A DNA stretch of 64,000 bases from Ophiobolus disseminans. Lineage: Eukaryota > Ascomycota > Dothideomycetes > Pleosporales > Phaeosphaeriaceae. This document shows positions 55,984 to 64,000 of this stretch, one piece after another (position 1 is the first letter of the stretch; every line of letters starts with the position of its first letter). The DNA lies in the NCBI GenBank assembly GCA_010093685.1, contig MU006233.1, forward strand, positions 558,001-622,000. Reading direction: 5' to 3'. The notes beneath the pieces were generated by a model. That model saw nothing but the letters and a program-made list of their open reading frames with translations. It was not told where the DNA came from and searched no databases. Both the position numbers and the translations under genes were made by a program.

Positions 55984-56405
55984 CTTAGGAAAAGCGGATT
56001 GAACAGAAATGAAGGTGGCTGTCGAAAGATGATGGCTTCATTCTGTATAAATAGAGCCAATGTGCAATGCCGGTGTGAGGTACAGACCGTAAAGGATGAG
56101 GCGTGGTTGTTCGGCACCGCCCTCATGCGGAAGCCCGCACGGACCAAGGGCGTAGCTTCCCACTCATCGCACGAAAAGCAAGCAAGCTGGAGATTTAAAG
56201 TGAAGATTGCACTAGACTAAATGTTGTGAGCCACGCAAAGCTATGGATTAGACTTTGTATTGTTCGCACCGTCCTCGCCAATGACCATGTCCATTGCTCC
56301 TTACGAATGCACATGTCGACATTACTCTCCCGTTCATGATTATACCTAATACATATAACTGAGCGATCCTCCATACACCAACACTACCACAGTCCCGCCA
56401 CTAAG
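55984..56405. other. Intergenic, no gene seen
   Basis: 422 bp holding the promoter of the large gene and the 3' flank of the small secreted gene. Confidence 0.5.
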
Positions 56406-56666
56406 CTACCACGGATAGCATTGATACGTCCCAGCCCGCTTGTCCATATAGCAGCTCCCACTACAACAGTCATCCGGAGTGTCTATGCAATCCACTGTTG
56501 GCTAGTTAGCGGGACTCTAGCTCATTTATTTGATCAACGTGGTAGTCGTCAGAGTTAGGTATGCACCTCCGGAAGCAAGGCACCAGCTGTCCACAAGGTC
56601 TGTCGCTTTAGGATGAGCAAGGGAAGCTGTAGCGAAGAAAGCTGCGAGGAGGACACCGCAGAGCAT
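56406..56666 (-). CDS. Small secreted cysteine-knot-like protein
   Basis: Two exons, 56567-56666 and 56406-56494, over a 72-bp intron (GTGCAT...CGCTAACTAGCCAACAG), give 62 residues. MLCGVLLAAFFATASLA is a signal peptide. The mature part of about 45 residues has six cysteines spaced C-x6-C-x6-CC-x3-C-x10-C, the inhibitor-cystine-knot (knottin) pattern. The first Cys is in exon 1 and the other five in exon 2. Exon 2 is too short to stand out as a frame on its own. The donor is weak, so exon ends need RNA support. Such proteins are secreted and very stable; roles include effectors, inhibitors or antimicrobials. No role can be assigned here. Confidence 0.65.
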
Positions 56667-57013
56667 GGTGATTATAGTGTTAAAATGTCTGAGTATTGGG
56701 AAGTGAGGGCTGCGAGGTGTCTGGTGGCGAGATGAACCGCTCAAGCCCACAGTGCCTTTCAGACACAACTTTTATAAATGCTGCTGATAAAGTGGATTCA
56801 CACACGAGAAAGCTTGTGCTGGGGTCCACGGACCGGGAAAGCAAGATGTGATGTTGTACATTGGTTGCGTAGTGCAGAACACAGCAAGCCGTGTCGAGTG
56901 GGATGAGATGGCCAGGAACGCCGATGGATGCCGCTTGAAGTGCAGATGTTATATTTTGGTCCTGTTAATATCGTTTGTGTGCATTCCAGCTCATAATGCC
57001 TGAGGAGCACCCG
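56667..57013. other. Intergenic, no gene seen
   Basis: 347 bp upstream of the cysteine-knot gene. Nothing more can be supported. Confidence 0.5.
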
Positions 57014-57453
57014 TCACCGCTCTGGGCCCTTGTTCTCTGGATCCTCATCGCCTTTGGTCTCCGGCACGTCCCTGTGCGGCCGGCCGGCATATAGCATGTA
57101 GCCCTTCTCTTCGATCGTGCCTGCCTTCTCGTCCGCCTCCGCCCTTCCCTGGCCGAATGCGCCCGTCTCCAATTGGCCCGACACGGCGATCGGCCTGTTA
57201 CCGCGGAATCGCTTGCGCATGTCTATCATGCCTTTCTTGCACTCTGCATAGCCCTTTTGGAGTTGCTGGCACTGTGTGGGGAGCGTGTATTTGAGCGGCG
57301 GGCGGAGGCACTCGCCGGGTGTGTTGCGCTCGACCATGATGCAGTCGCTGTTCTGGAGGCAAAAGGCCAGGGCGGCGCCTGCACGTGATTAGACTGACTG
57401 TGCGATAGTCATGTGACAAGAGACTCACGAATGTCTTTACATGACTGCGGCAT
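57014..57453 (-). CDS. PET191: Cytochrome c oxidase assembly protein PET191
   Basis: Two exons, a 25-bp first exon (57429-57453) and 57014-57378, over a 50-bp GTGAGT...CACGTGCAG intron, give 129 residues. The join restores CKDIRAALAFC (C-x9-C), then LQNSDCIMVERNTPGECL, PPLKYTLPTQCQQLQKGYAEC (a second C-x9-C) and KKGMIDMRKRFRGNRPI, the signature of PET191/COA5. It is a twin-CX9C protein imported into the mitochondrial intermembrane space and needed for complex IV assembly. The C-terminal 50 residues (acidic, Gly/Glu-rich, with GYMLYAGRP) exceed the short yeast protein but are usual in filamentous fungi. It is divergent from the TGL1-like gene. Confidence 0.93.
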
Positions 57454-57800
57454 TATGACTGTGTCGACTTGGTGGGCGCATGCATCGGGTGGGTGGTGCA
57501 GCAAAAGTCGTCGGCGGAATGGCGCATGAAGCTCCGACGGCTGCACATGCAGGAACGTTGAGCGCTGTCACATGCCAGGGAGACGTCATAGCTCCATGAT
57601 TCATTCTCGACAAAATGGTCTGCGATCCCGTCGTCGCGGGGAGTCTGGGCTTCAACATCGCCAATTCGTCCTTCTCATTGGAATATGGATAGCTGTATAG
57701 CTTCACTCTTATAGTATTGATTGCCTCGGCCCATCGCTCACAGCGTTCATCCACTCCGTCCGCTGTCGATCACGGGCATTCATCCACCCCCAACACCACT
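57454..57800. other. Divergent promoter region of PET191 and lipase genes
   Basis: 347 bp between two outward-facing starts. No gene seen and no motif assigned. Confidence 0.5.
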
Positions 57801-59903
57801 ATGGCGCTCCATATCCCCTTCCTTTCGCGCTTGCATGTCCGCGAATATATTGCCCTCCTCTTGTCAATCGTCCTCATCGGCCTCGAGTCCTTCATCGCCG
57901 TCATCACCCTCGCACTTCCTACACCCATCATAAACCTCTGCTATCGGCTCACGCGCCGCATATGGAATCAGCTCTCGTCTCCATCAGCAAAGCGGTCACG
58001 TGAGAACAAGAAAGGCGTGTGGAGTGCCATTGCGAATGCAAGCGACTTCACCGAGCTCTGCGAGCTGTATGGATATTACTGCGAGGAGCACATAGTTCAA
58101 ACAGGCGATGGATACCTGTTGGGCGTACATCGCTTGGGATGGAAACCGGGGGAAGAAGGAATACGAGTGAACAGTGGCAGGGACGGCGGCGTGAAGAAGA
58201 AGGTGGTATACATGCATCATGGACTGATGATGAACAGCGAAGTCTGGGTGTGTCTGACGGAGCGCGAGCGATGCTTGCCATTCCAGCTGGTCGAGAGAGG
58301 CTATGATGTCTGGCTCGGCAACAACCGAGGCAACAAATATTCCAAGAAGAGCGTCCACACTGCGCCGACGTCGAGCGCCTTTTGGAACTTCAGCATGGAC
58401 CAGTTCGCCTTTCATGACATTCCCGACTCGATCGCGTACATCCTCGAGACGACGCACCAGCCGTCGCTATCGTACATTGGCTTCTCGCAAGGCACTGCGC
58501 AAGCCTTTGCGACCTTGTCGATACACCCTACATTGAATGACAAGGTGGATGTCTTCATTGCGCTAGCGCCGGCAATGTCGCCAAAGGGTGTGGCATCTGG
58601 TACCGTCGACTCCTTTGTCAAGGCATCCCCCGACATTCTGTATCTTGCCTTTGGACGAAAAGCCATACTTGCATCTGCCACTATGTGGCAATCCATCCTG
58701 TACCCGCCAATATTCGTTCGTCTTATCGACGCATCACTCCGCTTTCTCTTCGGCTGGACCGCGGTGAACATCGTACCACATCAAAAACTTGCCGCATACC
58801 CGCATCTCTACTCATACACCTCTACCAAGAGTGTTGTACACTGGTTCCAGATCATTCGCAACGGCACCTTCCAGATGTACGACGATGAGGCCCCCAATCC
58901 AATCACCTCCAACCGATCAAAGTACTACAAGGTTGCCAAATTCCCCACCAAGAACATCAAAACGCCCATTGTGCTCGTCTATGGCGGCTCGGACAGTCTC
59001 GTCGACATCAAAGTAATGCTCAAAGAACTACCTCGCCATACGATTGCGAAAGAGATCCCCCATTACGAGCATCTTGATTTCCTCTGGGCCCAATCGGTGA
59101 ACGAGCTGGTCTTCCCGCACGTCTATGATGCCCTCGATGAGTGGGCAGGTTCGGATGGTGGCCACAAGCCCAATCGCTGGCGGTCACCAGCACGCTATCG
59201 TGGGCTTCTACCTGGGATGGATGGTGCTGCTAGCCCGGACGACGATGAGGCAGGCGATGAAAGCTCTTCAGCGCCAGCAGCTCTACGAGCCAAGAAAGTG
59301 TCGCAGAATACAAGGCGGCTCCCGTACGACAGTGCGCAGCTGGAGAACTCGAGCCCACGTCCACAATCGCCACGAACGTCGCGATTACCACAGCCAAAAC
59401 CCAGCACGCCTTCGCCTACGGACCACCGACGCCAGTCCTCACAAAGTCCCACCACGCGCCCAAAGATCACATTAAGGTCGCCTACAAACACAGCCGAGTC
59501 CCCAGCTCCGTCGCTAGATGCATCGCAACTCACAATCCAATCATCCACCTCACGCCCTGAGGGCTGGTGGTCGAGCGACGAAGTCGCCGGAACCGAGCAA
59601 TCGCGGCCTGCCACGCCAAAGACGCCCACATCCGGTTTCCACAACCGCAGCCCCAGCAGGGCAAGCATCGACAGTACACGCAGCAACGCGTCGAAGCTTG
59701 GATCCGGCAGGTTTGGGAACAAGGGCATCAGTCTAGGCGTTGCGAAGGCCATTAGTGGGCTGGTAGATGGCGAAGGCCATGGCGAGGCCAGCGGTATCAA
59801 GAGTGACAGCGAGAGATCGTTAGAAGCTAGTGCCGAGGAGAAGAAGCGGAAGCGGAAACTTGTCAAGAAGAGGAGTGTGCCGGGGTTGCCGGTTGCGAGG
59901 TGA
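57801..59903 (+). CDS. Sterol esterase / triacylglycerol lipase (TGL1/YEH type)
   Basis: A single exon of 700 residues from the ATG at 57801 (longer frame from 57717). An N-terminal membrane anchor (EYIALLLSIVLIGLESFIAV) is followed by the acid-lipase entry motif ELCELYGYYCEEHIVQTGDG. Then come HHGLMMNSEVW (oxyanion region), YDVWLGNNRGNKYSKK, nucleophile Ser229 in GFSQG, the Asp in YGGSDSLVDI and the His in PHYEHLDFLWA. Residues from about 465 are a disordered S/P/R-rich tail ending in a Lys/Arg patch. The enzyme hydrolyses steryl esters, probably at lipid droplets or ER membranes, as yeast Tgl1, Yeh1 and Yeh2 do. The long tail is common in filamentous fungi and may be a phosphorylation target. 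Confidence 0.92.
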   Translation: MALHIPFLSRLHVREYIALLLSIVLIGLESFIAVITLALPTPIINLCYRLTRRIWNQLSSPSAKRSRENKKGVWSAIANASDFTELCELYGYYCEEHIVQTGDGYLLGVHRLGWKPGEEGIRVNSGRDGGVKKKVVYMHHGLMMNSEVWVCLTERERCLPFQLVERGYDVWLGNNRGNKYSKKSVHTAPTSSAFWNFSMDQFAFHDIPDSIAYILETTHQPSLSYIGFSQGTAQAFATLSIHPTLNDKVDVFIALAPAMSPKGVASGTVDSFVKASPDILYLAFGRKAILASATMWQSILYPPIFVRLIDASLRFLFGWTAVNIVPHQKLAAYPHLYSYTSTKSVVHWFQIIRNGTFQMYDDEAPNPITSNRSKYYKVAKFPTKNIKTPIVLVYGGSDSLVDIKVMLKELPRHTIAKEIPHYEHLDFLWAQSVNELVFPHVYDALDEWAGSDGGHKPNRWRSPARYRGLLPGMDGAASPDDDEAGDESSSAPAALRAKKVSQNTRRLPYDSAQLENSSPRPQSPRTSRLPQPKPSTPSPTDHRRQSSQSPTTRPKITLRSPTNTAESPAPSLDASQLTIQSSTSRPEGWWSSDEVAGTEQSRPATPKTPTSGFHNRSPSRASIDSTRSNASKLGSGRFGNKGISLGVAKAISGLVDGEGHGEASGIKSDSERSLEASAEEKKRKRKLVKKRSVPGLPVAR

Positions 59904-60934
59904 GGGTCGGCGAGGAAGTAGACGTGTTGTCATTTATAGCTACATCGCGAGTCAAACCCCGAATTGTCTTATGCGATATCTTATTCAATGTCGTGACCTC
60001 ACTTAATTTTACATTATAATATCGCTAGTAGCAAGACTTTGCAAGCTTGCTTGCGCGAGAGAGATGCCATGCGACAAAGACATCTGCAGCTTTTTCAGCT
60101 CTCAACTGTTTCATCGATCGTTACTTCTTATAACTTTTGAATTTCACCGCTTCATGTCATGTCTTAACTTTATATATATATAAATAGAGCACATGAACAC
60201 GCATTACCATGTATTCTACGAAGCATGCATAGCGGTAGCCCATTCTTTCCCGACTTCGCATTTACTACTGCCGCTAAACATGCAGGTGTGTTTTACTACT
60301 GTCTATCCTTTGCGGATTATGGTATTAAGGTAGTGTATTATAGCTTCCTAGGAAGACACACACATGCAGCTTCTAGAGGGCTGCAGAAGGTAGATAAAGG
60401 TGAGCTTTGATCACACTTTGTCGATTGTCTGTCTTGGAGTTCGCTGAGATTTCTGAATGAACTCAGAGGGCTTGATTATGATACTTGTGTCGCTACTTGG
60501 TTCTCTATTACAGCTTTCCTCTCTGGAGCTCTGCATTCAATATCTGTTGACCGTCATCGATCTGGTTCCTGTTCCTATCTGGACATGGTTCATCCAGGGA
60601 GATGGAGGAACCGGTCACGTTCAAAGCTTCACTGCTTGTTCTTTTGGGCCGTGAAGTAAGAGCAGCAAGCTATGACTGACCACCTGACTGAAACATGTTG
60701 AGGCGCTGAATGCAGAACCATGTTCTCTGACGATGATTCCTGGTCATGATTTCTGTTCTCTCGGATCTAGATGTTATGCTCATATCGTGAGATCAGATGA
60801 GGCTGGAATAACCTTGGAAACAGCAGCAGATCTCAAAACGGTTTCTTACGCCAACAAAAAAGGAATCTTAGTGCATCGACAATGCGAGAGTCGACAATTT
60901 CAAGGCAAATGAGCACTTGACTGGACTAAAAAGA
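59904..60934. other. Intergenic, no gene seen
   Basis: 1.0 kb between the lipase and tRNA-Val. Contains a TATATATATATA run at about 60171 and a 12-nt palindrome CTTCCTAGGAAG near 60345. No supportable gene. Confidence 0.5.
60928..60932 (-). terminator. Pol III terminator of tRNA-Val
   Basis: T5 on the minus strand, just after the tRNA 3' end. Confidence 0.75.
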
Positions 60935-61020
60935 TGACTCAACCGAGGCTCGAACTCGGGACCTTTCGCGTATCTCAGGAAGTGTGAGGCGAACGTGATA
61001 ACCAACTACACCATCGAGCC
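60935..61020 (-). tRNA. tRNA-Val(CAC) with 12-nt intron
   Basis: Reading from 61020: acceptor GGCTCGA, D arm GTGT...TCAC, anticodon stem TTCGC, loop CTCACA then a 12-nt insert (60971-60982), then C and GCGAA. The T arm is CCGAG-TTCGAGC-CTCGG, the acceptor TTGAGTC and base 73 A. The anticodon is CAC (Val). The insert sits at the canonical 37/38 site, so it is a normal pre-tRNA intron cut by the tRNA splicing endonuclease. Mature length is 74. Confidence 0.93.
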
Positions 61021-61444
61021 TTTTGATTTGCTGATTTGGCAAGATAACTACAATATATAGTGATTTTTGCAACGACATTAGTGTGAGACCTAAGAGCTGG
61101 CGCTAAGGGCGGGGTAGGATTGAAATGCAACACTTTTTATTCTGCGGGAGTTTGGGTGGAGATGTGGGGAGTGGGGTACTTGCGACCATTGCACAGGTGG
61201 CGTATCCTGGATTAGAGCTGCTAGATGCACACTAGAAATGTCGGCGAATCATTGGCGTGTTGCTTGAGCTTACATTGATATTGGCGCTTACATTCTTCTT
61301 CTTTCGTCTTCTGTGTCCGCAAGTAGTTGTATGTCGCGGCCTGTTGCGTTGCTGACGAATGCACCATCATGGAAGCAGGTCAGCGTAGGACAAGAACTCG
61401 GAGCGACTTTTCCCTTTCGTTCTCCTAGCTGTTGACATTCCACC
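61021..61444. other. Intergenic, no gene seen
   Basis: 424 bp between tRNA-Val and the nitronate monooxygenase; holds both 5' flanks. Confidence 0.5.
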
Positions 61445-62488
61445 ATGTCGACGCTCAGAGACTCCCTCCCATGGACGTCCTCCCCGCTCATCGTCAACGC
61501 GCCTATGGCAGGCTTTGCGGGCGGCGCGCTGGCATCGGCCGTCACGCTTGCCGGCGGTTTAGGCCTGATCGGCAGCGCTGTGGACATGGACAGTCTCCGA
61601 AAAGAGCTTCGTATCGCATCTGATTCCATCGCATCGAGCCACATCGACTCGCCGCCTGGAACATTTCCCGTTGGCGTTGGGTTCCTGGCATTCATAGCTA
61701 AGCTCGAGGAAGCGCTGCCGGTTGTTGCCGATTTCAAGCCTGCCGTTGTGTGGCTCTTCGCTGCAAAAGAGTTGGACCAGTATACGGAGTGGGCGGCTGC
61801 GTTGCGGAAAGCGTCGCCAGAAACAAAAATATGGATTCAAGTCGGCAGTGTGGCTGCTGCAGTGCAGATTGCGCGAACGACAAAGCCTGATGTACTGTGC
61901 ATCCAAGGCGCAGATGCTGGTGGCCATGGCTTCGAGAAAGGCGCTGGTATCATCTCGTTGCTGCCTGAAGTGTCAGACACTCTTGCGCGCGAAGGGTTCT
62001 CGCATATCCCGCTCGTCGCGTCTGGTGGTATTGTTGACGGACGAGGCGTTGCTGCTGCTCTTGCGCTTGGGGCTCAAGGCGTGGTCATGGGCACGCGATT
62101 TCTGGCCGCGGAGGAGGTGATCATTCACCCTAAGTACCAAGCTGCTGTGCTGCAGGCACGAGATGGCGGTCAGGTGACAGCGCGATCGAAGCTCTTCGAT
62201 CAATTGAGGGGCCCGAGCATCTGGCCGGAAGCATATGATGGACGCAGCTTGGCCATTCAGAGCCATAAAGACTTTGTTAGTGGAGTGAGCCTCGAGAGTC
62301 TCCGAACGACCTACAAGGAAGCAGTGGGTGCGGAGGATAAGGGCTACGATACGGATTTACGTGGAAGAGCAGCTATCTGGGCAGGTACTGGTGTAGGATT
62401 GGTGAACAATGTTGAGAGCGCAGCGAAGGTTGTGCAGGATGTGAGGGCAGAGACGATGGAGATTCTGTCGAGAGGTGCGAAGCTATGA
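61445..62488 (+). CDS. Nitronate monooxygenase (2-nitropropane dioxygenase family)
   Basis: A single exon of 347 residues. Features in order: PLIVNAPMAGFAGGALASAV at the start of the TIM barrel, FPVGVGFLAF, WIQVGSVAAAVQ, GADAGGHGFEKGAG with the catalytic-type His next to the FMN site, VASGGIVDGRGVAAALALGA (phosphate-binding Gly stretch) and GVVMGTRFLAAEE. It is an FMN enzyme oxidising alkyl nitronates such as propionate 3-nitronate to aldehydes or ketones with nitrite release, which protects against nitro-compounds. No targeting signal and no intron. Fungal members are single-domain and cytosolic. Length is normal. Confidence 0.93.
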   Translation: MSTLRDSLPWTSSPLIVNAPMAGFAGGALASAVTLAGGLGLIGSAVDMDSLRKELRIASDSIASSHIDSPPGTFPVGVGFLAFIAKLEEALPVVADFKPAVVWLFAAKELDQYTEWAAALRKASPETKIWIQVGSVAAAVQIARTTKPDVLCIQGADAGGHGFEKGAGIISLLPEVSDTLAREGFSHIPLVASGGIVDGRGVAAALALGAQGVVMGTRFLAAEEVIIHPKYQAAVLQARDGGQVTARSKLFDQLRGPSIWPEAYDGRSLAIQSHKDFVSGVSLESLRTTYKEAVGAEDKGYDTDLRGRAAIWAGTGVGLVNNVESAAKVVQDVRAETMEILSRGAKL

Positions 62489-64000
62489 ACCACCTGGGCA
62501 GTGTTTCTTGAGGTGAGAGTGAGAAGATGAAGTCGGTCGCAAGAGCTTCCCACCTGCCCAAGTGGCAAGAGGCAGTTCCATCCGACAAAACATGTCAAAA
62601 CTTATCAATAACTCATACAACCACAAAACATAGTGCTCATCCACATCAACAGCCACGACTGCATTGTCTCCAGCAGAGATTGATGTTGATGCCTCCGAGA
62701 ACTCTCTGGGATATATCTCGCAGAGCTAGCAGAGCAGTGTTTAGACAAAAAAGTCTTACTGAGCACATCCAGGTTCTTCTATCACGTTTGCAACAATAAA
62801 GCGTTGTGCATTGCGGAATGTCGAAGCACGCAATGTGAACATCTGATAACAAACAAACGCCACACCAGACGCGATTCCGGCGTGAAGAGCGCTAGCGCAC
62901 TAGTGGCTGATTAGCCTGCGCCACGCATCGGCCCGGGGCCGGTGGAATACGCCCGCAGCTCACGCCACCGTTCCTTCGTCGTGCTTAGGGATCCACCAAT
63001 GTGGACTACAAAACCGGTGCATTACCAAATACGAGCTCCTTGGTATGCGTACAGGCGTCCCTGTGACGACATTGACTCGCGCGGTGCTGTGTGTTTCGGA
63101 CCGAGGTATGTGATTTCCAGACCAACCTACTGGCATTTGTTAAGGTTCTGAGAATCTGTCATATTGCTGTTGGGTGAGTTGTATCTGACCACGCGCCAGG
63201 CGCCCGGGCGCTGCTTAGCAGAGCACTTTAGGAGAACCCCTTCTGCGTTCGTAGCTTGAGCAAGCGTCACTAGACTAGCAACTTGGCGAAAAGCGGTGGA
63301 CTTAGCCTTGTGAGGCCCTGCCTATTTGAACCCGACCGGGAGGATCGCCCACGCGAGTCTTGACTCAGTTTTCTTGGAATGACAGCAGAAAACTGACCAC
63401 CGCGGCTGTACTTCACATTCGGTCCGGATCGCACAGCATGACAACCTGCGCATGAAGCGAAGGAGCTCGTGTATCTTGAACGCTACCTAGGTAAGGCTAC
63501 ACCACAGTTGGAGTAAGGCCGAGCACTCAAGAAATACGAGCTCCTTCGTTGTGTGCTGTTTTCTTAAGCAGAAGGTTAGAATTGCGCTAATGCGCGATCC
63601 ATCACATCGTTTTCATGGAAGCAAGAAAGGGAAGCATGTACCGCAGAGCAGACGTTGCTCAAGTGGCACTTGTTCAGGTTATAGCAAGCTCGTATTCAAC
63701 GGGCAACTCTCAACCGTGGAGCGAAGTAGAAGCTGAGGCGCTTGCAGGTCAATGTTGAGAGCGAGTATTCCGGTGGTAGGAGCGAAGTGACACAGTGATT
63801 CTCACCCTAGTGTAGCATTCACTTATTGGCAGACCGCATCTAAGTGGTGACCAAACCCACTCGAGAGCGCTTCCTTACATGGACAGTGGATCTGTGAGTG
63901 GGCGACTTGCTCTTGAACACGTTAAACGTTGTTGCCTTGCGACTATGCATGAACTCAGCCATTGCTTACTTTGGAGACTTTTGTATCTGAGGCATCTTGT
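62489..64000. other. 1.5-kb right end, no supportable gene
   Basis: No frame longer than 90 codons and no family motif. TACCTAGGTA occurs at 63484-63493. Repeated AGCTCCTT words (at about 63027 and 63539) suggest faint duplication. Confidence 0.5.

Noticed and set aside
1..64000. CRISPR array, rRNA genes, prophage
   Set aside because: No spaced short repeats, rRNA-like blocks or phage genes were seen. The window is eukaryotic nuclear DNA.

Overview
The window looks like nuclear DNA of a filamentous ascomycete, most plausibly a Dothideomycete (Pleosporales-like). That placement is an inference. It rests on spliceosomal introns of 43 to 80 bp with CTRAY-type branch sites, a fungal beta-ketoadipate gene set, many small genes of the 'LPxELRxxIY' (2EXR/F-box-like) class, a STAND-type N-terminal domain gene, a DUF8021 secreted protein, and fungal-type tRNA genes. 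No bacterial or viral block is visible.

Layout. 1-15.1 kb is gene-dense and mostly intact. It holds a partial WD40 ribosome-assembly protein (SQT1/AAMP type), a peroxisomal 4-coumarate-CoA-ligase-like enzyme ending in SKL, a large AlkB-type oxygenase with zinc-ribbon-like modules, and isovaleryl-CoA dehydrogenase. It then holds an aromatic ring-cleavage cluster: a carboxymuconolactone-decarboxylase-like protein, an intradiol dioxygenase, a 3-carboxymuconate cyclase transcribed divergently from the dioxygenase, and a fusion of two EthD/ABM-like domains with an enol-lactonase-like hydrolase. Together these would open catechol, hydroxyquinol or protocatechuate rings and feed beta-ketoadipate.

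15.1-42.2 kb is an accessory-looking stretch. It contains a broken BTB/POZ gene, a 2EXR remnant, a tRNA-Cys gene interrupted by a GT...AG insertion, an SDR-EthD-SDR trio, an F-box protein, a decayed BCS1-like AAA ATPase, a secreted DUF8021 protein, a CPV-repeat protein, the C-terminal third of a catalase, several 2EXR-like genes (one with a premature stop), a membrane protein, and long gene-free stretches.

42.3-50.1 kb holds a sugar transporter, another 2EXR-like gene and a STAND-type gene whose first exon carries a frameshift. About 105 bp upstream of that gene's start is a 704-bp foldback MITE with a TA target-site duplication.

51-62.5 kb returns to conserved genes: an intronless 1653-residue protein of unknown function, a small secreted cysteine-knot-like protein, PET191, a TGL1-type sterol esterase, tRNA-Val(CAC) and a nitronate monooxygenase. 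The last 1.5 kb shows no supportable gene.

Exon boundaries were read by eye from splice signals, frame continuity and family alignment from memory. No search or prediction program was run.
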